DNA from: Diplosphaera chodatii
Taxonomy: Eukaryota > Chlorophyta > Trebouxiophyceae > Prasiolales > Stichococcaceae
NCBI GenBank assembly: GCA_032358165.1
Contig: JAALGY010000063.1
Location: 372,001-436,000 of the forward strand
Direction: 5' to 3'
Length of the DNA: 64,000 nucleotides
Program-made: the position numbers and the translations under genes
In this document: positions 12,473 through 24,300 of the stretch, one piece after another
Layout of the letters: every line of letters begins with the position of its first letter
Numbering within the stretch: the stretch's first letter is position 1
Notes under the pieces: generated by a model
Database searches by the model: none
The model's input: the letters and a program-made list of their open reading frames with translations, nothing else
What the model was told of the DNA's origin: nothing

Positions 12473-13078
12473 GACTCGTGCTGGGTCGATGGAACACGTG
12501 CCAGTCCACATCCAAACCACATCATACTGTAATGCGACTGGCAATTGCAATGTGAGTACCATATCTGCGCTGCTAAAACGAAGAAATCGAACAACCCCGA
12601 ACCATACAGCAACCTCACGTCTCTATGCTTTGAATGGACATGCAGCGAAATCACCTGATCACGAACCATACGGTAGTAGCACCCAACAGACATGGTCACA
12701 TCCCAATCTCAAGTTCGCAAACCACATGCAGAGCAGGCTTCAACTCTGGCAACGAATCACGAACGTACAAGCAGGCAGCCAAGAGGATGCAGCCAAGAGG
12801 TTATCAACTTTCCCCTGACATCTGGACACTGGCCGCTGTACAGGCACCGCTGACAGCAGGTCTGTTACAGCGTCCAGCGCCCGGCTGCGACCCGCCAACC
12901 AGGTGACATTTGTGACACGTGATGGTGCACCAGGCTGTGCAGATGCCGCCAATGGCCATGGTATCTTGGCGCCCCGGCTTCTGTACACAGTGCCACCGTG
13001 AAGATGTACACGGCAACGTCCTGCAGCACGACGACATCACATCAGCTGCAGGCCTCTGATCAGTGCACAACAATCACC
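12473..13078. other. Intergenic, convergent 3' ends
   Basis: About 600 bases between the fibrillin (+) and GET2-like (-) stops. Apart from the TGTAA at 12528, I see no coding or repeat signal. Confidence 0.45.
12528..12532 (+). terminator. TGTAA poly(A) signal of the fibrillin gene
   Basis: TGTAA lies 56 bases after the fibrillin stop. TGTAA is the usual polyadenylation signal of green algae. Confidence 0.6.
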
Positions 13079-14362
13079 TCAAAATCTCAGCAGCAGGGCT
13101 TCCAGCTTCACTTCCAGGAGAGCTCCAGCGCACCGCACCTGCCACAGGTGCTGGTACAGTGCCCAGATGACGCTGAAGGTCGAGTGCAGCTGCGGCGATG
13201 CTGCGGTAGCCATACCCCACAGACCACCCAGCAAAGACTGGGTGACCACCGACTGCTGCTGAACTGGGCTTCTCAGCAGGCACGTCAGCAGCACCACAAG
13301 CAGCTGCACAGCGAGCGCGGCTGCGAGTGGTGGCACGTGCTGCAGCAGCGCAGCGCCTGGCGGCGGCTGACCCAGGTGTTGCTGCCAACCGGTTGCCACC
13401 GCCTCGGGCCCGCCAGCATAGGAGAATGCCGCGCATGCGGCTGACAGCAGCGTTCGAGCTGGTGCGGTTGCTGAGAGAGCCTGCTGGAAGGCCGCCAGTC
13501 CGTGCACCCGCTGACGCCGCGGGCTGTGTGCAGATGCTGCAGGCGGGATCTCGGTCGCCGCCCCGCCTTGGCTGCCATGTTTGGCTTGGAAGCTGCTATG
13601 AGAGGGCTCTGGGGACGCTGCTTGTGTCCCATTGACGGACGGGGCCAGCGGTAGAGGCTGCGGCGAGCAAGCGGCGGACGGCAGCACTCCTGTCAGTACT
13701 GTCCCGCTGCTCGCGCTCGAGCGTGTGACCATTGGGCTGCTGGGCATGCTGCCTGCCTCCTCATCAGATGCGTAGTTCCCGGCTGGGGATGACACGGGCG
13801 CCAGCGACGCCGAGTGTGCTGGTGCCAGCGGGCTGGCGATGTTGTCGTCGCCGAACGGGGCGCTGCCGGGCCGAAGCGCCGAGGGCTGATCGGGCGAGGA
13901 CTTGCGGGACGGCGGCGGCGACTCCTGCCTCGCCAGCCAGGACTTGGATCGCTGCGCTGCGCCCTCTTGGTAGTTCTCGCCCGGCAGCAGGCCTGTGTGC
14001 AAGACAGGACCGTCAGCACGGGCCCCCCTGACAGGCACCTGTCCTGTGCAAGAAGCAGCACATGGTGCCTCAGGATGCCTTCACGAGCAGAGCACAGCAT
14101 CTTGCCACATGCACGACACTGGAGGCTACAACTGCTTCTCAATAGAGGGCTGCTCTCACGCAGCGCTGGTAAGCTGCCCACCTGACGCCGCTGGAGTGAG
14201 GCTGGCCTGCCGCACAGCCGGTTCCTGCCCATTGAAGTCAAGGGACCGCGAGACGCCGTCCTGTTTGCTGCCAGAAGCAATGCGATTCAGCCGCTCCTGC
14301 CCACGGGCCAGCAGTCTGCGGCGACGTGCCTCGGTAGTGGAGTCCGTAGCTGCAGTGGCCAT
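13079..14362 (-). CDS. GET2/CAML-like ER membrane receptor protein
   Basis: Two exons, 14362-14182 and 13992-13079, join in phase to give about 364 residues. The N-terminus carries a basic cluster followed by a short helix, TTEARRRRLLARGQERLNRI, which is the form of the cytosolic motif of GET2/CAML that recruits the GET3 ATPase carrying tail-anchored proteins. A long Ser/Pro-rich disordered middle follows. The last about 110 residues hold three hydrophobic stretches (AAALAVQLLVVLLTCLL; QSLLGGLWGMATAA; STFSVIWALYQHLWQV) and end EALLLRF-stop. GET2 proteins diverge strongly and are recognised mainly by this architecture, so the call is an inference. Another membrane protein with a basic N-terminus remains possible. 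Confidence 0.55.
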
Positions 14363-15077
14363 GCTGTATGGCTGGGGTGCAGAGACCACACAGCACGCCG
14401 ATGTGCTGCCAGCTGCACCGAACAGTCCCTGCAGCAGATGAGAGCCTGCCTGAGCTGTGGAGCGTATCACCTGATCGCCGTTGGCTTTTGTTCGAGTTTG
14501 AACGGGCTCCGAATTGGTCACGTCAACTAGTAGCTACTCTGATTGGGCTCTTAGCTATGGACCTAAGGAGCTAAGGTGCACCCTACAGCGTCCAGCTTCC
14601 TGCGAAAATGTGCAGTGCAGCTTCCTCCCACTGACACCAGCTGGGTGTGGGTGTGCTGTTGCAGACCAGCCGGCCAAGCCACCAGCGTCCCGGTCCAGTC
14701 GCTTCCACGACTGACGCTGCCCTTTGCTGCGGTCGGCCCTGGCTTGGCGCTCCCAACGTTGGACAAATCACGCCCACCCTTGACGTGTGTGTAGTGAGCT
14801 GCACAGCCGTGACGCCGGACTTTGGCATTGAGGCGGCCGCGCAGGCGCCTGGTACCAGCTGATCCCCGCTAGTAGGTGGTGTGGCAGCTGATCGCCGCCT
14901 CCAGCACGGCGGGCACCACCGCCCTGCACAGGGAGGCACAAACTCCTACCTTGACGCAGCTCGGCCAGGGGGTGGCAGGCACTGTAGCCAGCAGCAATTG
15001 GCAACCGTGGTGCCACGGGCCGGAAGGGCAACGTGCTGGTTGAGCCCAGGCCGGGCACCTGTCCTGAGGGGGACGCC
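14363..15077. promoter_or_regulatory. Divergent promoter region
   Basis: About 715 bases between the GET2-like start (-) and the first SnRK2 start (+). No convincing coding exon or recognisable control element was seen. Confidence 0.35.
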
Positions 15078-17423
15078 ATGTCGAATAAGGCAGCGACCAC
15101 AAATGAGCCCCTGGGCGCCGACCACCCAAAGTGCGTCGATCATCCTTTGCAGCTTCCTTAACTGTTCTGATGTCAGCTGGGAATGTGTCACGCCACGATG
15201 CACTTGAGGCAGCAGGTATACCAGCCTTGTGGCATCACCCAGTTTTCTCACCCTCTTCGTCCATTGCAGGTACAAAAAGGTGCGGGACCTGAACAGCGGC
15301 ACCTTTGGCTTCGTGGAGCTGGCGATGGACAAGACCACCGGGCAGCAGGTCGCCATCAAATTCATTGAGCGGGGCGACAAGGTGCGCACATGCATGGAGG
15401 ATGCGGCTCATCAGGATGCTGCCAAACAGCCCAGTCCCATCCTTTCCGTCCTGCACGCGTTCTATATGCCTGACTTGCAAGACGCCTCCGCCAAAGTGGC
15501 TGTCAACCCTGTGACCTTGTTCGCCAGGTCACAAAGTATGTGGAGCGGGAGATCCAGAACCACCGCACCCTGATGCACCCGCACATAGTGCAGTTCAAGG
15601 AGGTGAGCTGTCAGCGGTGTGGTGTACGTGTGACATGCAGCTGGTTTTCTATGCAACTCGGCTGAGAGATAGGCACATGTCACCATGACTGGACATGCGC
15701 AGGCATTCCTCACGCCACAATATCTGGCCATCGCCATGGAGTTCGCATCGGGGGGCGACATGTTTGAGCATGTGGTGCGGAAGGGCGGCCTCAAGGAGAG
15801 CGAGGCCCGGTGGTTTTTCCAGCAGCTCATTGTGGGTGTGGACTACGTCCATAAAATGGTGCGCTATTGCAGTGCAACAGAGGAGAAGCTACTCTTTATG
15901 TTTGATCCTGTCCGGCATCCACCAATCAAACGGTGAAGTAAGGCGGCAATGGTGAATGGTAGATCGAGAATGGTCAATGGCTTGCGACAGGGTGTCGCCA
16001 ACCGCGACATCAAGCTCGAAAACACATTGTTGGATGGCAGCCCGCGCCCACTGGTCAAGATCTGCGACTTTGGGTACTCGAAGGTGAGCGCAGCCTCACA
16101 CCCAGCATGAAGTCCCATGTATGCTTCAAGGCACCCATGGGAGATGACACCCATGCCCGACTTGCTGCAGCACGAGAAGTTTCAGTCAGCCCCGGGGTCA
16201 AGAGTGGGCACGCCAGCATACCTCGCCCCAGAGGTCATCATGACGACGAAAGGGCAGACGTATGACGGCAAGGTGCGCCGTGCTGTGCTTCAGCATCTGC
16301 CGGCGTGCAGTTGCACTGTGAGGCTGCCAAATTCGGGGCTCGGCTGCTGACCCAGCTGTACACCTGCACCGCAGATCGCCGACATCTGGTCATGTGGCGT
16401 CATGCTGTACGTCATGCTGGTGGGAGCATACCCCTTCGAGCGACCAGAGGACAAGCACGACAACCAGAAACTGCAAAAGATGATTCAGGCACGCCGTTTG
16501 CTGCACGACTGGTTGCTGCCATGTACCACGTGCTTGCCCGATGCACACAAGGTATTACCTCCCTGAATTTGGACAATCACTCCAATATTTGTTCCCATGT
16601 CACCACAGAGGATCTTGCGTGTGGAGTATGAGTTTCCGCCGCACGTGCGGGTGTCGCGCGAGTGCAAGGACCTGCTGAAAAACATCCTGGTGCCAGACCC
16701 CGCCAGCCGCTACACTGTGGAGGACATCCAGCGGCACCCCTGGTACCTGAAGGACCTGCCGCCCGGCGTGAAGGAGATGAACGACAACCTGCCACCGCCG
16801 GCGCCAGGCCTCCAGGCGAGCCACATTGTGCTGCTCTGCAGCTGCGTGCTCTGCCGTGTGCTGCTCAGCAAGAGCACGAAGTGTCGTGGCATGCTGCCGT
16901 GCTCGGTCCCGCACGCAAGCGCCTCGATGCTTGCGGCTGTCGCTGCTGCTGCTGAGGTTGGCTTACCAGGTGTGAACCCAACTGTCATGCAGACAGCAGA
17001 GGATATTGCCAGGATCGTGCGGCAGGCACAGCACCCGCCAGCCGGTCCGGCTGGCTGGGACCAGGACGAGTGCGTTGCTTGCTGGCTACGAGCTGCCTGC
17101 TGTCATCAGACGTATGTCTGGTTTGCAAGTGTGGCTGTCGTCCCCTTCCTTACGTGTGCCATTGACAGTCGGAATAATAAAACTACGCCTTTCTGCAGGT
17201 ACATCGATGATGCGATGGATGCCGAGGCATACGAGTCACAGACGTTTGATGAATGTGAGCGGTCGCCAGCATTGTCCTCACTGCAGTGCACTGCACTGCA
17301 CCATGCTTGCGAGCCCATGCTCGGTCACATGAGGGTGTAGATGTCACGCTGGCGAGGCTACTGCTTTGTCGGCTGAATGCACGCTGTTGCTGATGTGCAG
17401 GGGGCATGGGCACAAGTGTATGA
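15078..17423 (+). CDS. SnRK2-family serine/threonine kinase, copy 1
   Basis: Plant-type SnRK2 kinase (osmotic and nutrient stress signalling). Eleven exons fit in phase: 15078-15130, 15270-15381, 15528-15602, 15703-15858, 15991-16083, 16171-16272, 16375-16488, 16609-16815, 16993-17069, 17199-17254 and 17401-17423; about 355 residues. Landmarks: glycine loop [11 protein letters not shown], catalytic lysine in [11 protein letters not shown], catalytic loop [11 protein letters not shown] (Asn where most kinases have the His of HRD), [16 protein letters not shown], and the family segment [10 protein letters not shown]. The tail is acidic ([17 protein letters not shown]), as in SnRK2. Two introns (16489-16608 and 16816-16992) appear to start with GC rather than GT. 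The terminal exon is the least certain part. Confidence 0.88.
16489..16608 (+). other. GC-AG intron in SnRK2 copy 1
   Basis: The family joint MIQ/RILR needs an exon ending CAG at 16488; the intron then starts GCACGC. The nearest downstream GT, at 16497, would break the reading frame. Confidence 0.6.
16816..16992 (+). other. GC-AG intron in SnRK2 copy 1
   Basis: The exon ends CAG at 16815 and the intron starts GCGAGC; exon 9 resumes [13 protein letters not shown] in phase. Copy 2 has an apparent GC donor at the same protein position. Confidence 0.55.
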
Positions 17424-18227
17424 TGCTGCTGAAGAGCCAAGTGCCAGGGTATCGTAACTCCGCATTCTTTTCGCTTTGCTCGCGCCGCAGCCTGGCAATG
17501 GGTTACATCGGCTGCATATCTCAAACGGATCTGCATCGCGGCAGCCTGCAGCCTCCTCAGGCCTGATTGCGGAGTCTACAACACTTGCCACCAGACATTA
17601 GAGTCATGCTAGCAATGTGATTGTGCCTCGAGAGATGTTGCCCTGCAGTGCGCTGCAAGTATATATCTGCAGCATCGTGTGCCTGCATGTTTCCGGCTTG
17701 CACGTGAGTCTATAGCAGCAGAAGTCCGCTGTCGGGCGCCTCGATCTCTTCTTGACCAAGAACATCAATGGCCAGTAAGAGTTACCAACCTTGCCATCCC
17801 AGCGCCCTCAGAGCTGACGCCGCCCATGCCCTCATGCGTATCTGACCGCCGACAGTCCGCCGCATGTGGTGATGACGTGAGGTTGGTAACCCCAGTCACA
17901 GTTCACTGTATACAGCCGCACACGGCACTCGCGTATATTCCTGAATCTGCTGTCCTGACGTGCAAAGGGCTGCGACCAGGGCCGACCCTGCTATCTGCTG
18001 TGGAAGATGTTCGCGACGTTTACAGCGCAGTGATCTTGTTTCTTGCATGATCAAAGTGTGTTTGTGTGAGTTTCCAGCACACACTGTGCTTCTGAGTGGA
18101 CACGCATCGCTTTGCTGTTGTGGTGCATCACATGCTCTGCGATCAGAGCCTGAGCTGAGGCGCAGTACAAACAGCGCAGAGGGGTGCAGCAACAGCAGCA
18201 GTCACGCAGCAACGGCTGTCGGATGAC
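17424..18227. other. Intergenic between tandem SnRK2 genes
   Basis: About 800 bases between copy 1 stop and copy 2 start. It must hold the copy 1 3' UTR and copy 2 promoter. I see no gene, and no TGTAA near the copy 1 stop. Confidence 0.4.
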
Positions 18228-20820
18228 ATGTCGCATATGCCGCATAACCCCAAGACCATGCCCCTCGAGGTAACCGGTATGGGGAGCATCCTTGTCTGGT
18301 GGTGTTGCGCCTGCATAGTCCGCACACTGACGGCAGCAAATGTTGCCAGCAGTTGAATGACATCTGCATGTATCAATCGCAGGGTCACCCTCGGTACCAA
18401 TGGGTGAGTGCCCGAGTGACTTCACGCCACGTGCTGACGCACGGTGCACCTCCGCATGCACCACCACATGCTGTGCACAGGGTGACAGGGCAGCCTGAGG
18501 GTGCGCTGCTGCTTGCATGCAGCTGGAGGACCTGAACAGGGGCACCTTCGGCTTCGTTCAGCTTGCGTACGACCGCGTGAGCCGGCAGCAGGTCGCCATC
18601 AAATTCATTGAGCGTGGCGACAAGGTGACGAGCTGGTGCTGCACGCCTTGTCCCAAGAAATACAGCTATGGCAACGCATACATGCACTTGCGTGCTCTTG
18701 TGCAGCGAAACGTCTGCCAAATGCACCACGCTGTGGTCGGGGTGTGCATGGCCGCAAGCACACATCCGCGGTGCGTGTGCGCAGGTCACGAAGTATGTGC
18801 AGCGGGAGATCCTGAATCACAGGCGCCTGATCCACCCACACATCGTGGAGATGCGTGAGGTGTGTGGCCATCATGCGTGGCGCCGTTGACTGCTGTGCTC
18901 CTGGCAACTGCTCGCCGTGTGCAGCGAATGCGTGCACAGTCTGCGGGCCCGGTATGTAACATCCATCCTGCCACCAAGTTTGCAGGTGTTCCTGACGCCA
19001 GAGTACCTGGCCATCACGATGGAGTATGCATCGGGAGGCGACCTGTTCAGCCTTGTCGGTCGCTCCAAAGGGCTGTCAGAAGCAGACGCCCGCTGGTACT
19101 TTCAGCAGCTTGTCGTCAGCATCGACTACTGCCACCGCATGGTGCGGCACGCCTTTGCCCATGCGGCACACTTTTGTCTGCTCAATGGCATGTTGAGTCG
19201 TGACATGCATGTCCCCATGTACAGAGTGCAAAAGTATCGCAGTGGTGCGTGCCTGGCTGATAGAGCTGAGCCGATTTGCTGTTTGCAGGGCGTCGCCAAC
19301 CGTGACATCAAGTTGGAGAATGCACTGCTGGACTCCAATCCCCGGCCACTGCTGAAGATCTGCGATTTCGGGTACTCCAAGGTGTGATCTTGACCTACCC
19401 GGCAGCACGCTCAGAGTCAGCACAGGCATCATCTTATGGTCAGCGTTGCTGGGAGATGGCTGGCCGGTCATTCGTGGCTGCATGCTCTGCGCATGATCTC
19501 GAAGCTCATCGTGGTCCCGCAGCATGAGAACTTCCAGAGCGCGCCCGGCTCGCGGGTGGGGACGCCGGCCTACCTGGCGCCCGAGGTCATCCTGACCACC
19601 AAGGGCAAGACGTACAACGCCAAGGCCGCCGACGTCTGGTCCTGCGGCGTGCTGCTGTACATCATGCTGGTGCGACCCTGCAGCCGTGGTCGCCTCATGC
19701 CTGCTGGCCTCATGACAACTGCAACCGCCTGCAGGCTCAGGCGCAGCATGCATCTTCAGCGGTGTTGCATGCCTTGGCATTACGCACTGCCCAGCTGACC
19801 GGGGTGGGAGTGCAGGCGGGTGCGTACCCCTTTAGCCGGCCCGAGGACGAGCGCCTGCCGGCGCCCCAGCGCATGCACGTCATGCTGCAGGTGCACCAGC
19901 CGCCCCTCGACGTCTTGTGACTTGCTGCCTCAGCCCGCCTGGTTTCCAATTCAATCAATCAATTCCCTGCCATAGCAAAATTTGAGCTTTGTGTGCACAC
20001 CTAGTCTGTAGCATCGCCCCTGTCACGGCATATAGCTGCCTCCCCGACGCCTGCTCATTGCGTTTCTCAGCGGATCTTGAAGCTGGAGTACGAGCTGCCG
20101 CCGCGGATAGCGGTGTCACCCGAAGCACACTCCCTGCTGGCGGCCATGCTCGTCGCGCAGCCCGAGCAGCGCATCAGCATCCCGCAGGTGGGTTGTTGCA
20201 GCGCCAAGCGTGCTGCAATGCCATCCGGGCCGCAGTGCACCCTGCAACGGGCGTCCCAGGTGCAGGTCCAGTTGCGAGGCTCGTGCGCTGCGTCAGTTGG
20301 CGAGATGCACCTGTTCGACCCTGTCAAATGTCGCTCCGTGCAGATCCAGCGCCACCCTTTCTTCCTGCGGGACCTGCCGCCGGGCGTGGCAGAGATGAAC
20401 GACCGGCTGGTGCCGCCGGGCGCACCCAGCATCAAGTCCTTCTGCATGCCAGAGGGCGTCCAGGCACGCCCATGCTGCGTGCTAGGCTTGCAAGCTGTGG
20501 TGTAGTGCAACGCACAGCGTGAACCGAACACGCCTGCGCCTTATATTGGTTCCTGAGAACATGGCTTGTTGCCTCCAGATGTTGCATTGCACATGTAGTG
20601 TGTTACAGCAACAGCGGGGAGGATGCTGCGTTCGGAAAGGGGGTTGGCAACAGTCCTGCTCCTGGCGGTGCAGAGCCTGGAGGAGACGGAGCGGCTGGTG
20701 GCGGAGGGGCAGGGGCTGCCGCCGCCAGAGATCCCGCTCAGCACGCTGCCAGACCACCACCTCGGGGACGGCCTGCTGGGCGGCCTGCTCGACGAGGTGC
20801 CTGCCATGATTTGTTCATGA
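18228..20820 (+). CDS. SnRK2-family serine/threonine kinase, copy 2
   Basis: Tandem paralogue of the kinase just upstream. Exons in phase: 18228-18269, 18383-18403 (only 21 bases, GHPRYQW), 18523-18624, 18785-18859, 18986-19141, 19289-19381, 19523-19669, 19816-19890, 20071-20187, 20344-20463 and 20674 onward. Landmarks: [58 protein letters not shown], and the C-terminal helix [13 protein letters not shown]. Unlike copy 1, no intron splits the segment [13 protein letters not shown]. The intron after exon 10 appears to start with GC. The 3' end is uncertain: read straight on, it stops at 20818-20820. A further splice into an acidic tail near 20960 (LINDDGDGL-stop) would look more like a SnRK2 C-terminus. 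Confidence 0.85.
20464..20673 (+). other. GC-AG intron in SnRK2 copy 2
   Basis: The exon ends CAG at 20463 (PEGVQ), the intron starts GCACGC and ends GGTGCAG, and the next exon resumes [13 protein letters not shown] in phase. Confidence 0.6.
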
Positions 20821-21363
20821 CACATGCGTGCAGGATGCACTGCCGTTTTGGTCCCGCATCTTCTCCTAGGGTCTTGCAGCAGACCACAACATTTTGTGGT
20901 CGTACCATGTGTACTACATCTCGCTACTCTTTTGTCACATACAGGACCTGCTACTTACAGCGCTCATCAACGATGATGGCGATGGACTGTAGACCAGCCG
21001 GGCAGCCTGATAGCAGATTGCTTTCTTCTACTGTCAGATAAGGTAGCTAGCAGGTCGTGTTTGACAAGTGGTTTGGTCATGAGCAGTTGACTACACGCAT
21101 CCGGAGCTCGTTTGGTACGTACACGCACTAGCAGACTGTTTTGGAACTGTTCGGTGCCATGAAGCAACCGATTCAGGCGATGCCCTCAGCTTGAACGAAC
21201 AGCGCACATATGGATGTCGGGGATTACCAAAATTGATTAGCACCTTTCGATGTCCGCCCGCCCTGTGTTGCTGCTCACTGAGCGAGTTCTTCTTGATGAG
21301 TCCAGCAACATAATAAATGCTGACGTCTAGCACACACAGACGGTGTAGCAATCTGCTGGGCAA
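20821..21363. other. Intergenic, convergent 3' ends
   Basis: About 540 bases between the SnRK2 copy 2 stop (+) and the EF-Ts polyprotein stop (-). It may contain one more short SnRK2 exon near 20960-20990. Otherwise nothing seen. Confidence 0.4.
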
Positions 21364-24300
21364 TCAAGCGCGCCCTGTTTGCTGTGCAACCTCCGCTGCA
21401 AAATCATTGCTCTTCTTCTCGAGGCCCTCACCCAGTGTGAACCGCGCAAACCGGCGAACCTGTGGAACAGAAGTGACACCACCATGTCATGAATGCCGTA
21501 GTAAAACAGGGGTACACCAAGAATGCAACGTGCCGCAGACCCGACAAGCCCACGACACTGCACCTGGATGTTCTCGCCAATGGTAGCAATCGTGGACTTG
21601 ATGACATCGCCCACTGTGCGGCTGTTGTCCTTGATGAAGGGTTGCTCCTGTACATCCACAGGTTGGCACATCGACGAATGAAGCAAGGTGCACAAGAGGA
21701 GGATCCCACTGCCCATGTACCTGGTCACTACCACATACGTGCTTGAAGAGGGCAAAGACGAGGACATGCACGCAAAGAAGCCGTTCAGACAGACGGTGAC
21801 CTCACCAGCAATGCAGTTTCTTTGGCAATTTTGGCAATGCGGCCCTCTACGATCTTCTCCCTGTCGCAAGCATGATGCCAAGTATCGAGCTGGTGACTGT
21901 ACATGGCTCTGGAGGCTGCTGCAGCAGCTTTTTCAAGCTTCCTGCTCTGCAACTGCGGATTAGACAGGCAGATTGAGCAATGGCAATGCAGCAGCGGCAG
22001 GTGAGGTGAAGTGATGCTCAGCAGCTGGCGAGCCGTCTCACCGGATGTTCTCGGGCTTGGACTGCAAGTCCTCCTTCTGGAGCTCAATCTGGCGCTCGCG
22101 CTCCAACATCTCCTGATCGACGTCCTCTGTGGCAACCACCGTCACTGACTGGGACGATGCAACCTGCACGCAAACAACCCAACATGTTGACATTGCCTGT
22201 CCATCTGCAGTGGTGACGGCCGCTGTGTAGCTGAGTGCAGATGAAACTACCTTGTGCCTGCTTGCACAGTGCTGCACTTCGGCCACGCAACAAAGCAGCG
22301 TGCAAACCACCAGCAGCATGAGAATCAGGGCGCCACCTGCATGGCGAGGTCGCTGACGAGCTCCTTGAAGGTGTCGCCGCGGGCCACAAAGTCCGTCTCG
22401 CAGTTGACCTCCACCAGCACGCCCAGCCTGCAGCGGAGACTCCGCACAGCTCACACGCTGCACGCTGTTTGAGACTGGGAATATCCAGTCCTGACTCCCA
22501 GATATATGCCAGGGCAGAGGGTACTCATATGCACAAAGCATGGCTCTGCACGCTGTATGCCGTTATGCAGTGCGAATTGCGTGCAACACTGCCGAACAAA
22601 CGTGGCGCACTGGGAGCCATGGTGGATGTATGCGCCGATGGCGCCGTCGGCGGCGGTGCGGCCGGCCTTCTTGCCGGCGGACGACAGCCCCTTCTTGCGA
22701 AGGAAATCCTCTGCAGCCTTCGGGTCACCGCCTGCAGGCGCATCCGAAACCATCAAGACTGTGCAGGAATGCCAGGCGGAATGTTTAGGCCATGACGAGT
22801 GCTGTGCTTGAAGGCCATGTGCACCGCCCCAGCACCTGTCTCGGCCAGCGCCTTCTTGCAGTCCATCATGCCCGCGCCAGACTTCTCTCGCAGCTCCTTG
22901 ACTGTCTTTGCCGAGACCTGTTCACACCATGCTTTTGTCATTTGCACGCCAAGCACAGCGATGCCGCTGGTGAGGGGTGGTGCAGATCTGCTGGCCTGAG
23001 GGCGCCGCCTGTGATCTATCTGAATCGGTGCAACAGGACATGCCGCATCCTGGACTCGATTGCCGGCATTGACGCAGGGTCTGGCAGCCGCACCTGCACA
23101 GCCGGCTTGGCGTCGGCTGCATCGTCCGCCTCAGCCGCGACCTCGGCGGCGGGGGCGTCGACTGAGGCGGCGGCCTTCTCGGCGGCCGCCTTCTCGAAGC
23201 TCTTAGTCTGCTCCTCCACCTCGGCCGCCAGATCCGCCTCCTTCTTCACGATGCCCTCGCCCAGCACGAAGCTGCGCACAGCAGCACATAGGGTTGTCAG
23301 CAAGCACTGGCAGGCTTGATGCTCAGAAACGATTCGGCAGCCGCCATCCTGATGTGCTGAGGGGTGTCAGGCAGAGAGCAACAGCATTGGCGTTCGCAGG
23401 TGCGCCACTAGGCAGGGCACGTGGTTGTGCAGAGGCTGGCCAGCGCACCGCTCGAAGCGGCGCACGTTGATCTTCTCGCCCAGCGCAGCAGTGGACTCCT
23501 TGACCACCTCGCCCACAGTCTGTGCCGCGACCACATCACACTACGTTGTTGAACGAGCTACCTTGGTACTGAATCGCAGCACGCAATGCAGCTATCTAAA
23601 AAGTGCCAGAGCGTCCTGCTTGGTAGTCACCTTGGCGGTGTCGCGGATGTATGGCTGCTCCAGCAGTGCACCGCGTGCAATTGTCTTCTGCACTCGGCCC
23701 TCCACAATCTTGCCGCTGCACAAGGGACAACACACATGTCAGGTGCATAAGGGTCATGGGGCTTACGACTGGTCACGGGTCCAAGGACAACACGAACCAG
23801 GCGCGCAGGCAGCCTGACAAAGAGGGTGCGTTGGCATGACTGCATGAGCCACACGAGGCGCACCGGATGTTCTCGGGCTTGGCCAGGATGTCGTCCTTCT
23901 CCATCTCGATCGCCGTCTCCGCGTCCACAAACTCCTTTGGCACCTCCTCGATCGACACGTAGCTGGCCTCGGGCGACGCGGCAATCTGTGCCACAGGAGG
24001 CGAGGTGCAGGGACTTGCATGAGGCATCAGTGGACGGCTGACATGCAGCCGGCAAAGCGCGATGCCGCAGCCCAGACAACACATCGTCATCAAGTGTGGT
24101 CACCACTCTGGAACCACACCTGCATGGCGATGTTGGACACCAGCTCCTTGAACTGGTCGCCGCGGGCCACAAAGTCCGTCTCGCAGTTCACCTCCACCAG
24201 AACGCCCAGCCTGCGCTTTGCACCACACACACATGAGCTGGACTGAACTTTTGGGTCACAGCATGACATGCTCGTGTTCACTGCATCCATGACAGTCTGC

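Noticed and set aside
20797..20870. A further SnRK2 copy 2 exon reading DALPFWSRIFS-stop after a 38-base intron.
   Set aside because: The intron would be shorter than any other seen here; the straight read-through or a splice to about 20960 is more likely.
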